Positions 17,139 to 26,212 of a DNA stretch of 64,000 nucleotides are shown here, in pieces. The stretch covers positions 53,089-117,088 of the forward strand of contig JBBIVJ010000010.1 of assembly GCA_037439785.1 (NCBI GenBank). The letters are read 5' to 3'. A program made the position numbers and the translations under genes. The number at the start of each line of letters is the position of its first letter. Position 1 is the stretch's first letter. The stretch is from DSVZ01 sp037439785 (lineage in GTDB: Bacteria; Verrucomicrobiota; Verrucomicrobiia; Limisphaerales; J093). The notes below the pieces were generated by a model, which was not told where the DNA came from, made no database searches, and saw only the letters and a program-made list of their open reading frames with translations.

Positions 17139-19472
17139 ATGAAAAAATCTCCTCTTCGGGCAGGTCCGTGCCTGGTGCTCGGTTGCGCGCTGGGTCTGGC
17201 CCTGACGGCCTGCCGCAGTGCGGACACGGCTCAACACCCCGTGCCCCAGCCGCCGTTGCGCGCCGTGAACAGTCCGGCGCCGCCGCCCACCCCGCCGGCA
17301 GCCGTGGCGACCGCCGCCCCCGCACCCGTGCCCGCAACGGCTCACCCTCAAACAGCCGCGGCGCCCCCCCCCAGCGGGCCGGCCGCGCCCGCTCCGACCG
17401 GGGCTGTTGCCGCTCCGGCAGACACGCCGCCGGCGGAGGCCGCGAACGCGGGGGCCCCCCTGGCCCGCGTGGGACCGCAACCGCCCAGCCTGGCGCCGGG
17501 TGTGCAGGTGGTGGTGGATTTGGTGCAGGCCCAGGTGTCCACCAACGTGCTGATCGAGTACATCCAGACCACGACCAACTCGCTGGCATTGGAGGCGGAA
17601 GACATTCTTTACCTCAAGGACATCGGCGTTCCCGAAGAGGTCATCAGTGCGATGCTCAAGCGCGGGGGAGACCAACGCGCCGCGGAAGTCCTGGCCAGCG
17701 CCACAGTCACCGAGGCCGCCGCCGCGCCCGCCGCGACGACCGAAACGGCTGCCGCACCGCCGAGCGCGCCGGCGCCGGCCTCCACCTACGATCAAACGGT
17801 GAGCGCCCCGCCGCCGCCCCCCGCGGCTCCGCCCCCCACCGCCCCGCCGGTCACCGAGAACTACTTCTACAGCGCGCTGACGCCGTACGGTTCATGGCTG
17901 TACATCGCCCCGTACGGTTGGTGCTGGCAACCGACGGTGGCGGTGGTGGACCGGAGCTGGCGGCCGTACCTGCACGGCGGACGCTGGGTGTACACCTCGG
18001 CGGGCTGGTACTGGCAATCGTACTACACCTGGGGCTGGGCGCCGTTTCACTATGGCAACTGGTACCTGAGCCCCGCCTGCGGTTGGGTGTGGGTGCCGGG
18101 CCACGTCTGGGCGCCGGCGTGGGTCACGTGGCGGTACTCGGATGCTTACTGTGGCTGGGCGCCGCTGCCACCGGGCTGCGCCTGGCATCCGGGCTTCGGG
18201 CTCACCTACCGGGGCAGCCGCGTCTCGGTGAGTTTCGGGTTTAACCTGGGCTGGAACAGTTTTGTGTTCTGCGCCTGGGATGACTGGTGGCGACCGCACC
18301 CTTACCGCTATTGCCTGCCCCCCCACCGCACGGCGGTGGTGTACAACCAGACCACCATCATCAACAACTTCTACGTGGACAAGAGCCGGAACACGATCGT
18401 GAACGAGGGCGTGCCGCCCCAGGCCATGCCCGCGCGCGTGCGGCAGGAGTTGCGCAAGGTCGAGCTGGTCGACGTCTCCCCCGCTTCGCCGAACCGGCTG
18501 CGCCCGGAACGTGCCACCGTGACCGAAGGCAAGTTGGCGGTGTACCGACCCCAGGTGCCCCCGGATTTGAAACTGGCCTCGGCCAAGCCCGGCGAAGCGC
18601 CGCTGCGGCCGCTGCGTTCCCGGCAGGAAGGGGCGGCTCCGGCCCGCGCCGTCCGCGTCCCCGCGCCCGCGCCCGGAGTGTCCTCCGGCCGCCCGGAACG
18701 CGTCAGGGTCTCGCCCGCGCGGTCGGCTGCCCCGACGCCGACTCCCTCACGGCTCAATCCGCCCGCCCGTAGCGAATCTCCCCGGTCCGGAGTGGCAGGG
18801 GCTCCGCCAAGCCGCACCACCTCACCTTCGCAACCAGCCGCCACGGTGCCGGAGCGCCGGCAGAGTCCGGCAGCCGCCCCCGTCGCTCCCACCCGACGTG
18901 AGGCAGTGGTCCCCGCGCCGGCCCAACCTCGGCGGTCGCCTGCCCCGGCAGCGGGACAGGCCACTCCGCAACGCGCCGTCCCGAACAGGCCCACGGCTCC
19001 CGCTCGCGAAGCGGCGCCGGCAGCACGTCCGCCTGCCTCCGCTCCGGCCAGCCGCGCGATGCCTCAAAACCCGGCTCCGTCGCGGACGCTGGCCGTTCCT
19101 CCGGCCGCCCCGGTCACGCGTTACGAGGCCCCGCCACGGCCGGCTACCGGCGGGGCTCCAAACCGCAGCGCCAGCCCGGCGGTGAATCCCCCCGCGGCGA
19201 TGGGGCCGCGCTCGATTCCAGCCGCCCCGCCCATGCGGATGCGCGAGCCGGACTGGAACAGCCGCGCGCCCGCGCCGGCATGGTCGAGTTCGCCCGGATG
19301 GTCCGTGGCGCCGCCGTCCTTGCCCGCCCCCGCGCGCGTGGCGCCGCCCGCCCCGCAGCCGTCTTTTCGCAGCAGCCCGGCACCCGCGCCGTTCAGCCCG
19401 GGTGGAGGACGCGGCGGCGAGGGCGGGGAACGGTCGCGCCAGGGCAGGTCCTTCAACACTCAGGAGCGCTGA
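17139..19472 (+). CDS. DUF6600 lipoprotein with Pro/Ala-rich tail
   Basis: A 777-residue predicted lipoprotein. The ATG at 17139 opens a classic signal (MKKSPLRAG, then a hydrophobic core) with lipobox LTAC and acylated C25; upstream in-frame codons were rejected. Residues about 26-130 are Pro/Ala-rich; about 135-200 form a small folded segment with the DILYLKDIGVPEEVISAML helix. Residues about 240-370 are a DUF6600-type domain dense in Trp and Tyr (YGSWLYIAPYGWCWQP, WGWAPFHYGNW, PGHVWAPAWVTWR). From about 440 to the end the protein is low-complexity Pro/Ala/Arg/Ser, without clear periodicity. It is probably an outer-membrane-anchored envelope protein; function unknown. The 2-kb low-complexity tail makes it unusually long for the family. 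Confidence 0.8.
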   Translation: MKKSPLRAGPCLVLGCALGLALTACRSADTAQHPVPQPPLRAVNSPAPPPTPPAAVATAAPAPVPATAHPQTAAAPPPSGPAAPAPTGAVAAPADTPPAEAANAGAPLARVGPQPPSLAPGVQVVVDLVQAQVSTNVLIEYIQTTTNSLALEAEDILYLKDIGVPEEVISAMLKRGGDQRAAEVLASATVTEAAAAPAATTETAAAPPSAPAPASTYDQTVSAPPPPPAAPPPTAPPVTENYFYSALTPYGSWLYIAPYGWCWQPTVAVVDRSWRPYLHGGRWVYTSAGWYWQSYYTWGWAPFHYGNWYLSPACGWVWVPGHVWAPAWVTWRYSDAYCGWAPLPPGCAWHPGFGLTYRGSRVSVSFGFNLGWNSFVFCAWDDWWRPHPYRYCLPPHRTAVVYNQTTIINNFYVDKSRNTIVNEGVPPQAMPARVRQELRKVELVDVSPASPNRLRPERATVTEGKLAVYRPQVPPDLKLASAKPGEAPLRPLRSRQEGAAPARAVRVPAPAPGVSSGRPERVRVSPARSAAPTPTPSRLNPPARSESPRSGVAGAPPSRTTSPSQPAATVPERRQSPAAAPVAPTRREAVVPAPAQPRRSPAPAAGQATPQRAVPNRPTAPAREAAPAARPPASAPASRAMPQNPAPSRTLAVPPAAPVTRYEAPPRPATGGAPNRSASPAVNPPAAMGPRSIPAAPPMRMREPDWNSRAPAPAWSSSPGWSVAPPSLPAPARVAPPAPQPSFRSSPAPAPFSPGGGRGGEGGERSRQGRSFNTQER

Positions 19473-19564
19473 GCCCACCGGGCCGGGGGCCGGGGGCAAG
19501 ACAGCAGGCAACCCGCGGCCGGCCCGGCACGGTCCCCTCCGACGCCTCACCTCCGATCAAGGGA

Positions 19565-20533
19565 ATGAATCTCAGGGGCAAGATGCGTCGTGTGGCGGGC
19601 GCGTGGGTGGTGGCGGCTGGCCTGGGGTGGTCGCGCACGGCCTGTGGAGCGGTGCCGCAGGTGCTCTATTACACCGGCTTTGAAGCGGCGGAGGGCTACA
19701 ACGCGGTGTTGACCCTGCGGGGGCAACAAGGGTGGGTGGGCGAGGGCTCGGGAGGCAACGGCCTGGTGCAGGATTTTTTTGAAGGGCGGGGTCAGCAGGC
19801 GTTCGTGGGTTTCGCGCCACCGGCGCCGAAGGACACGGTGTTGAGCGTGTGGCGGCCCTTGAATGTACCGGCCCCGGACCCGGCCCGGCCGGTGTGGAAG
19901 TTTTCGGTCTGGATGCAGATCGTGGACTCGACCAACGGGGAGTACGACGACTTCCGCTGGAGCGCCTACAACACCGAGGGGCACCGGCTCTTCTCGCTGG
20001 ATTTCGACAACTCGTCCCTGGAGATTCACTACCTCCTGGACGACACGCGGGGATTCCAGAGCACCGGCTTCACCTTCAGCACCGAGGTGGTGTACCGGCT
20101 CGAAATCTGGATGAACTTTGCCCGCAACAACTGGCAGGCGGTCATGAACGGCCGGGTGGTCGTGGACGCCCAGCCCATCACCACCACCGGCACACGGCTG
20201 GACCTCGGTGACGTGGGCGCGGTCTGGGCCATCCGCACCCCCGGCCGGCCGGGGGACAACTACCTGTTGTTTGACGATTACCAGATCACGATCGAGCCCA
20301 CCGATCACATCCCCGTCACCCTCGAGTGGTGGGGGCGGAACGCGCAGGGGGAGTTTGAATTGTTCCTGCACGCCGAACGCCACCGCACGTTCGCCCTGGA
20401 GGTCAGCACGGACCTGCGGGAATGGTTGCCCCTGGCCACCAACCGCCTTGCGGAAGGCGTCTGGTTCTTCACCGACCCCACCGCCTCGGCCTATCCGTGG
20501 AGTTTCTACCGCGCCCGCGAAGTGCTCCCCTGA
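19565..20533 (+). CDS. Secreted lamin-G/concanavalin-like protein
   Basis: A 322-residue protein with a signal peptide (MNLRGKMRRVAGAW, hydrophobic run, cleavage near ACGA). The mature part starts YYTGFEAAEGY and has the alternating beta-strand pattern of lamin-G/concanavalin-like carbohydrate-binding domains (residues about 30-245, for example WMNFARNNWQAVMNGRVVV). The last 70 residues (ALEVSTDLREWLPLATNRL near the end) resemble the small C-terminal beta domain found in many Verrucomicrobia secreted proteins. The start at 19565 is chosen because upstream in-frame sequence is only intergenic composition. It follows the DUF6600 gene by 92 bases. No enzymatic motif is visible. Confidence 0.7.
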   Translation: MNLRGKMRRVAGAWVVAAGLGWSRTACGAVPQVLYYTGFEAAEGYNAVLTLRGQQGWVGEGSGGNGLVQDFFEGRGQQAFVGFAPPAPKDTVLSVWRPLNVPAPDPARPVWKFSVWMQIVDSTNGEYDDFRWSAYNTEGHRLFSLDFDNSSLEIHYLLDDTRGFQSTGFTFSTEVVYRLEIWMNFARNNWQAVMNGRVVVDAQPITTTGTRLDLGDVGAVWAIRTPGRPGDNYLLFDDYQITIEPTDHIPVTLEWWGRNAQGEFELFLHAERHRTFALEVSTDLREWLPLATNRLAEGVWFFTDPTASAYPWSFYRAREVLP

Positions 20534-21068
20534 AGGTCCGCCCGGCCGCAGGAAGGACCAGGGCCGGATTCAGGCAGGGAGGCACACCGGCGTTGGGCCA
20601 GGCCAGCACGGCCCTCCCCAGGCCAGCCCAAAGCAGGAGGTCCGCGACAGGGCGCGCCACGACCTGCTCTGGACCATTGGGCGGCCGTGGACAGGGCAGA
20701 AAGGGGCCGGACAAATAGGGGCTCAATCCTCTCAGGTGGCCGCTTGTGAATTTTTTTGCCGGCCGTGACCAAGGCCTGTGAGATATTTCCACAAGTACCG
20801 GCGCCAGAGAACCACGGCGCTGGGAGGGCGACGGCCTTTTCGACTGGAATACAAAGGCTTGCCGCCTCCGGTCTGCTCCTGCCGGGAGGAAAATCCCCCC
20901 TCGAATTCCGCAGGGCATGTTGCTTGCTTGACTGCTCCCGGTTCGCCCAACGTGACGAATCCTGCGCTTGGGATTTGCCAACTGGACCGGGTCGGTCGCG
21001 GACTGGGAATCGCGGAAGCCCAAGCGGCTGCGGGGCTGTATGCCGCAACCGACCGTGCGACGTTCAAC
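20534..21068. other. 535-base non-coding region before the receiver gene
   Basis: No open frame here has a credible start and composition, though frames remain open by chance in this GC-rich DNA. Base composition is visibly less GC-rich in places (for example an AT-rich patch around 20748-20795). Such a leader could carry a regulatory RNA or promoter for the downstream regulator gene, but I find no named motif. Confidence 0.45.
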
Positions 21069-22814
21069 ATGCCGAAAAAGAAGTCGGTCCCAGTCCGCAG
21101 TCGGAAAACCGGACCGCCGGCGACCCGCTCCAGGGGAGGGCCTCCCCCGCTCACGGTACGCGTCCTGATTGTGGGACAGGATGCCCTGCTGCGGCGGGCG
21201 GTCCGCGAGGCGCTCCGTCAGCCGGCCCCGGGCGGCAAGGGCAAAAGGGTGGGCCACGAGCCCGGGGCCGGATCGTTCGGCCGGGCCATCCGCGTCACCG
21301 AAGCCCCTGCAACGGCCGAGGCGGTGTCCCTGCTCCATGCCACGTCCCGCCCCGCGGAGCGCCTCTCGGTCGCGGTCCTGGTGGTGCGGCCGGCGACGCG
21401 GCGTCCGGCCCTGAAACTGGCCCGCCAGTTGGGGGAAGCCGCGCCGGAACTGCCGCTGATCCTGTGCATCCCGCCGGAAGATGCCGCCTGGTGGGAGGGT
21501 GTGGCACAGCGTCTGCATCCGTGGCGGGTCAGTGTGGTGACCCAGCCGCCCGATCCCCTCAGCTTGCGGGGGCTGATCCGCGCCCTCCTGGGCCGTGGCG
21601 TGTCGGCCGCGGTTTCGCCTCACCTCCAGCCGCCGCGACCCCTGCCGGCTTCCCCGTCACCCCCCACCACGGCCCTGGCGCCCGGCCAAACCTTGTTGCG
21701 CCACCTCGTGGAGGGTCTGCTCCAAGGGCTGGGACAATGGGGCGTCCACCTGGAGCGGCCTTCCACGGAACCGGAGGCGGCCCCGGGTGGCATCGATGCC
21801 TGGTCCCGCTGCCGGCGCCGGGGAACCCTGCACCGCGCCGCGGCGCTGGTCAGTCAACTGACCCTGCTGGAGTCACCGACCTCGGAAACGGAGCGGGCCG
21901 CGTGCGATTTGGTTGTCGTGACCGGGCAGGTGGTTGGGCACCTGCAACAGCTCCTGCGGGGGGGGGTGGAGGTCGAATGCCACGGGGAAACAGGTCCCTT
22001 GTTGGTCCCGGCCGACGCCACGGCGCTGCAGCGGGTGTTGACCGACCTGGCCCTCCTGGCGCTGCCGGTCTTTTCTCCCGGTTCACGCCTGCGCTTCAAC
22101 CTGGACCGCCGCCCCGCTGCTTCCGGTTCCCGCACCGGCCCCTCTGCGGGCGAGGTGCTGGTGCAGATCGAAGGCCTGCCGACGGGAGAACCGCCCGTCG
22201 GCCCGGCACCGGACGCGGGGCCCTCACCGTTTCTGACCGGCCTGGAGTGGACCACCGCCCAGGCCATGATCACCCGCTGGAAGGGGCGGTTGGAACGCTC
22301 CCGCCGGCCCAACGGACACATGCTTATGGAACTCCACCTCCCCCTTCTGGCCGAGGCCGAGGTTTCGGCCCCGGACACCCTGGCTTCGGCCCCAACGCTT
22401 CCAACCAGTGCCCCGGCGGAGGTCCCGGCGGGGGCCGTTGTGCTGCTGGTGGACGACGACGAGAACGTGCGTGCGACCACCCGGTTGTTCCTCGAGGAAT
22501 ATGACTGCCGCATCCTCGAGGCCACTGACAGCACCCGCGCCCTGCGTCTCTGGAAGGAGCAGGGGCGGAACATCCGCCTGCTGGTGGTGGACCTGGTCAT
22601 CCCCGGCGAGGTGGACGGTTTGCAGCTTGCCCGGCGCTTGCAGGGCGAGCAGCCCGGCCTGCGCGTTCTCCTGACCACCGGTTACGCCGGCGCGGGGCTG
22701 ATCGAGGAGCTGAAGGCCATGCCCGAAACCGATTTCCTGCCCAAGCCCTACACCTACGTCCAGATGCACGCCGTGCTGCGCCGCCATCTCCGGCCGCGCC
22801 TGATCCAGGCGTGA
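21069..22814 (+). CDS. Degenerate sensor-kinase-like protein with C-terminal receiver domain
   Basis: A 581-residue protein. Residues about 455-578 are a complete response-regulator receiver domain: acidic pocket D462-D464, phosphoacceptor D508 in VVDLVIP, the LTTGY threonine region and K559 in LPKPY. Residues about 30-180 look like a second, receiver-like domain that starts VRVLIVGQDALLRRAVREAL but lacks the acidic pocket. Residues about 205-440 recall a histidine-kinase core (LLRHLVEGLLQGLGQW; ALQRVLTDLALLALPVF in place of the N box; late TAQAMITRWKGRLE) but without a phosphorylatable His, N-box Asn or G boxes. It therefore probably works as a phosphorelay receiver or scaffold, not as a kinase. 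ATG 21069 was chosen as the first start before folded sequence. Confidence 0.75.
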   Translation: MPKKKSVPVRSRKTGPPATRSRGGPPPLTVRVLIVGQDALLRRAVREALRQPAPGGKGKRVGHEPGAGSFGRAIRVTEAPATAEAVSLLHATSRPAERLSVAVLVVRPATRRPALKLARQLGEAAPELPLILCIPPEDAAWWEGVAQRLHPWRVSVVTQPPDPLSLRGLIRALLGRGVSAAVSPHLQPPRPLPASPSPPTTALAPGQTLLRHLVEGLLQGLGQWGVHLERPSTEPEAAPGGIDAWSRCRRRGTLHRAAALVSQLTLLESPTSETERAACDLVVVTGQVVGHLQQLLRGGVEVECHGETGPLLVPADATALQRVLTDLALLALPVFSPGSRLRFNLDRRPAASGSRTGPSAGEVLVQIEGLPTGEPPVGPAPDAGPSPFLTGLEWTTAQAMITRWKGRLERSRRPNGHMLMELHLPLLAEAEVSAPDTLASAPTLPTSAPAEVPAGAVVLLVDDDENVRATTRLFLEEYDCRILEATDSTRALRLWKEQGRNIRLLVVDLVIPGEVDGLQLARRLQGEQPGLRVLLTTGYAGAGLIEELKAMPETDFLPKPYTYVQMHAVLRRHLRPRLIQA

Positions 22815-22833
22815 CCCGCGCCGGGGGCGCCGA

Positions 22834-24279
22834 TCAGCCGCCGCCGGCCTGTACGCTGCGTAGCCGCAACGCCACGTCTTCTTCGAAGATCGGACTGGCC
22901 AGCGCGGTCGTCTCGCCGCCCCCCTGCACGGTTTCCCGCTTGTCCACCTGGCCCGTGCGCGGGTTGACCCATTCCGCCACGTAGGTCCCCGGCGGCAGTC
23001 GCCACCGCAACGTGGCATGCTGCGGGCCGGTGGGGGCGTTTTTGTCCCGGGTGTCGCGGCCCAGATACATCGCGTGGGCCCGCCCCGGCTCGGCCAGCAC
23101 GTAGGCGCGATGGCCCTTCGGCACCCCGTCTGCAATCACCTCCGCCGCGGGCTTCATGCGGACAAAGTCGAAACTGCGCAGGAAGTCGCCCAGGATTTTC
23201 ATTTGGCGGCGGAAGCCCGCGTTGCCTCCGCCCGGCTGGCTGGCCGGATAGACGAAGCTGCCGTCCTCGTGCCCGGCCGCAAACGAGTAATCCAGGTGGC
23301 TGAACAACGCGCCCCCGGCCAGCAGGAAGCTCCAGGCCTCGACCCGGTACGGCAGGTCGTTGGTGCCGCGGAAGCCGGTTTCGTTGTCGCCAATGACCTT
23401 GTTCAGGCCGTAGTTCATCGCCACGGTGTCGGGCGGGTAGGCGTAATGGAAATTGAAGATCGAGACCGCGGGGTGCGGGTTTTCGACCTTCGCCTTGTCG
23501 TTGGCGATGTTCATCGAGATCAGGTGCCGCGCGCCCTCGGCCCGGAGCGTTTCCACGATCACGTCGGCCATGTGGTGCTGCCAGGCCATCGTCACCCCGA
23601 CGACGGCGTACGGTTCGTTGCAGATTTCGTAGTACAGGTTGTCGAACGCCTTCAGCTCGGTCACCAGCTTGCGGACCAGCGCCTCTTGGAACGGCAACAG
23701 CCCCCCGTGCCGGTCCAGGGTGTACACGTTGGTGCGGGCCACCTGCCCGACGCCGTTGACGTTGTTGCGGGCGTGCATCGGGCTGAGCTCCCACATCGCC
23801 TCCGCGTAGAAGGGGCAGAACAGGTTCAGCTCGACCACCACACCCCGTTCGGCCGCATGGCCCAGGAAATCCTTCAGCCGCGCGAAGTAGGCCGCGTCCC
23901 AGCGGGAGAGGTCGAACTTGTTGCCGCCGTTCCGGTACCCCGGCTGATCACTGCGCGCCCAGGGGCAGAGGAACCGCCCCGGCGCGGGCGTCAGTGTGTT
24001 GCGCGCAATGTTGAACGCGCCCGGCGGCTCGCAGTACACCCCGCTGAAGGTGCGGGTGTGGTTCAGCCCGTCCCGGGCCAGGGTGTCGAGGTACTTCCGG
24101 TGGTCGAAATCCAGATTCAACACCGCGCCGTAATGCTCGCCGGAGCCGATCAACACCGTGGGCCGGCCCCGCCACAGGAAGTAATGCGGGTTGTCCGGAT
24201 GCAACGCCAACGGCGCGGCGGCCCGGACCACGGCCAGCAGCAGCACCGGCACGGCCCGGAGAACCAGGGAGATGTTCAT
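22834..24279 (-). CDS. Secreted GH-A clan TIM-barrel glycoside hydrolase
   Basis: A 481-residue protein with a signal peptide (MNISLVLRAVPVLLLAVV) followed by a TIM-barrel glycosidase-like domain (LALHPDNPHYFLWRGRPTVL; DGLNHTRTFSGVY). The probable acid/base is E222 in CNEPYAV and the probable nucleophile E300 in GDNETGFRG, the spacing and local motifs expected of clan GH-A. The last 95 residues form a small beta domain typical of proteins with a putative collagen-binding-like C-terminus. A longer in-frame reading from 26220 runs through the Fe-S carrier and dehydrogenase genes antisense and was rejected. Divergent from the ErpA/IscA-type gene. Substrate unknown. Confidence 0.77.
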   Translation of the reverse strand: MNISLVLRAVPVLLLAVVRAAAPLALHPDNPHYFLWRGRPTVLIGSGEHYGAVLNLDFDHRKYLDTLARDGLNHTRTFSGVYCEPPGAFNIARNTLTPAPGRFLCPWARSDQPGYRNGGNKFDLSRWDAAYFARLKDFLGHAAERGVVVELNLFCPFYAEAMWELSPMHARNNVNGVGQVARTNVYTLDRHGGLLPFQEALVRKLVTELKAFDNLYYEICNEPYAVVGVTMAWQHHMADVIVETLRAEGARHLISMNIANDKAKVENPHPAVSIFNFHYAYPPDTVAMNYGLNKVIGDNETGFRGTNDLPYRVEAWSFLLAGGALFSHLDYSFAAGHEDGSFVYPASQPGGGNAGFRRQMKILGDFLRSFDFVRMKPAAEVIADGVPKGHRAYVLAEPGRAHAMYLGRDTRDKNAPTGPQHATLRWRLPPGTYVAEWVNPRTGQVDKRETVQGGGETTALASPIFEEDVALRLRSVQAGGG

Positions 24280-24375
24280 GCCCGCAGCCAAGGTCCGGAG
24301 CCGGGCCGCCGTCAAGCGGAATCGGAGGGCGCTGCGGGCCGGAAAGGACGCGGGCGGGCGCGGAGCGGGGCCGGT

Positions 24376-24404
24376 TTGACAGCGGGCGGCGGCGTTCGTA
24401 GCTT
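24376..24404 (+). promoter_or_regulatory. Likely sigma70 promoter of the Fe-S carrier gene
   Basis: A perfect -35 box TTGACA (24376-24381), a 17-base spacer and a -10-like TAGCTT (24399-24404). The predicted start of transcription is near 24411, only about 10 bases before the ATG at 24421, which would give a very short leader. Confidence 0.45.
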
Positions 24405-24420
24405 TGCAGTGTTGCGCAAA

Positions 24421-24762
24421 ATGAATCCCGTCGAAGTTCAACCCCTGGTGCACCTGACCCCCACCGCCGCGGCGGAGGTCAAAACCCTGCTGGCCCGGGA
24501 GCCGGCGGGGCGGCATCTGCGGCTGTACGTGGACAAGGGCGGGTGCTCGGGCCTGCAATACGGCATGGTCTTCGACGAGCGCCGCGAAGGGGACTGGCAT
24601 GACGAGCAGCACGGCGTGGGGCTGGTGGTGGACGCCTTCAGTGCCTCCTACCTGCGCGGCACGGTGGTGGACTTCGACGAGAGCCTCACCGGCGGCGGAT
24701 TCAAGCTGCGCAACCCGAACGCGCGCCAGTCCTGCGGGTGCGGACAATCCTTTGGGGTTTGA
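24421..24762 (+). CDS. ErpA/IscA/HesB-type iron-sulfur carrier protein
   Basis: A 113-residue A-type carrier that receives Fe-S clusters from a scaffold and passes them to apoproteins in the cytoplasm. The three conserved cysteines are present: GGCSGLQYG near residue 42 and the SCGCG pair near the C-terminus. The start at 24421 gives the normal family length; it lies just behind a good promoter. A strong hairpin terminator follows. Whether it is ErpA, IscA or an uncharacterised A-type paralogue cannot be decided without comparison, and no isc or suf genes are adjacent. Confidence 0.9.
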   Translation: MNPVEVQPLVHLTPTAAAEVKTLLAREPAGRHLRLYVDKGGCSGLQYGMVFDERREGDWHDEQHGVGLVVDAFSASYLRGTVVDFDESLTGGGFKLRNPNARQSCGCGQSFGV

Positions 24763-24797
24763 CGGCGGCACCGCGGGCCGTCGCCCAACCTGAGTAC

Positions 24798-24830
24798 AGC
24801 CGCCCGGTGCGATGCCGGGCGGCTTTCTTT
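24798..24830 (+). terminator. Rho-independent terminator of the Fe-S carrier gene
   Basis: A perfect 10-bp stem (AGCCGCCCGG at 24798-24807 with CCGGGCGGCT at 24815-24824), a 7-base loop and a T-rich tail TTCTTT. It makes the Fe-S carrier a single-gene transcription unit. Confidence 0.8.
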
Positions 24831-24915
24831 CGGCGGACCCTGCCTGGGTTCGGCAGCCCGCTTCATTCGGGGGCGGCGGTTTGCCACGCGGGGGGTCCCC
24901 GTCTAGTCTGGCGCC

Positions 24916-26139
24916 GTGACGTCCCGACTGGAGTGCTTTGGCGGCGCCCTGGCCGACACGACCTTTGATCATCAACCCCGCACGCGGCTGGTTTTCGGCG
25001 TGGGCGCCCTCGCCCGGCTGGGCGAACTGGCCCGCGAACTGGGCGCGCAACGGGTGCTGCTGGTGACCGACGCCGGCCTGGTCCGCGCCGGCCACACCGA
25101 GCGGGCCAGCCGCGCGCTGGCAGGGGCCGGCCTGGCGGTGGCGGTGTTCGATCAGGTCCGGGAAAATCCCACCACCCTGGACGTGGCGCGGTGCGTGGCC
25201 GCGGCGCGGGCCTGCGGCTGCGACCTGCTGGTGGGCCTGGGCGGCGGCAGCGCGATGGACACCGCCAAGGGCTGCAATTTTCTGCTCACCAACGGCGGGG
25301 AGATGCGCGACTACTGGGGCGTGGGCCGCGCCACGCGCCCCATGTTGCCGTTCCTGGCCGTGCCCACCACCGCCGGCACCGGCAGCGAATGCCAGAGCGC
25401 CGCCCTCATTGCCGACGAGGCCACCCATCAGAAAATGGCCTGTCTGGACCCCAAGGCCGCGGCGCGCCTCGCCCTGCTCGACCCGGCGTTGACCCTTTCC
25501 CAGCCTCCCGCCGTCACCGCCCACACCGGCGTGGATGCCCTGGCCCACGTGGTCGAGACCGCGGTCACGCGGCGCCGCAATCCGGTCTCGCTGATGTACA
25601 CCCACGAGGCCTTCAAGCGCCTCATCCCGGCGCTGCCGCGGGTCTTGGAGGCCCCCGAGGACCTCGAGGCGCGCGCGCAGATGCTCCTGGCTTCCTCGCT
25701 GGCGGGGCAGGCCATCGAAAATTCGATGCTCGGCGCCGCTCATGCCTGCGCCAACCCGCTCACCGCCCGCTTTGATGTCGTGCACGGCGAGGCAGTGGGC
25801 GTGATGTTGCCGCACGTGGTGCGCTTCAACGCGGCGGACCCGGCCACCCGCCGCGCCTACGCGGAACTGGCCTCCGCCCCGGAACTGGCCTGCGTGAGCG
25901 ACGGTCTTGATCCCGCGGTCGGGGCGTTGGTGGCCGAGATCGAGCGGTTGCTGAACCTGGCGGGCATCGCCCGCTCGCTGGGGGCGCTGGGAGTAATCCC
26001 CGAGGCCATCCCCGAACTGGCCGCCGGCGCCGCGCGCCAGTGGACCGCCCGCTTCAACCCCCGCCCCCTCACCGAGGCGGACTTTGCCGCCCTGTACGCC
26101 GCGGCGATGGTCCCCCGCGCGGCGGAGCCCCGCCCTTAG
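24916..26139 (+). CDS. Iron-containing alcohol dehydrogenase
   Basis: A 407-residue group III (iron-type) dehydrogenase that uses NAD(P) and a metal ion to interconvert alcohols and aldehydes or hydroxy acids. Visible signatures are the nucleotide site GLGGGSAMDTAKG, the VPTTAGTGSE motif, and metal-ligand histidines in DALAHVVE, GAAHACANPL and VVHGEAVG. The start is a GTG at 24916 (MTSRLECFGG). It lies 153 bases after the Fe-S carrier gene, behind that gene's terminator, and 73 bases before metG on the same strand. The substrate (1,3-propanediol, ethanol, maleylacetate and others are all possible in the family) is not readable. Confidence 0.88.
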   Translation: MTSRLECFGGALADTTFDHQPRTRLVFGVGALARLGELARELGAQRVLLVTDAGLVRAGHTERASRALAGAGLAVAVFDQVRENPTTLDVARCVAAARACGCDLLVGLGGGSAMDTAKGCNFLLTNGGEMRDYWGVGRATRPMLPFLAVPTTAGTGSECQSAALIADEATHQKMACLDPKAAARLALLDPALTLSQPPAVTAHTGVDALAHVVETAVTRRRNPVSLMYTHEAFKRLIPALPRVLEAPEDLEARAQMLLASSLAGQAIENSMLGAAHACANPLTARFDVVHGEAVGVMLPHVVRFNAADPATRRAYAELASAPELACVSDGLDPAVGALVAEIERLLNLAGIARSLGALGVIPEAIPELAAGAARQWTARFNPRPLTEADFAALYAAAMVPRAAEPRP

Positions 26140-26212
26140 CGGCCGGGCCGGCCGCCCCTCCGGCCGCACCACCATTTGCCTTTGCCGGCGTTCCCGGCCA
26201 GAGTGGGCCGGC

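Noticed and set aside
20928..20960. Promoter for the receiver gene with TTGACT at 20928
   Set aside because: No acceptable -10 box occurs at 16-18 bases, so the -35 match is probably chance.
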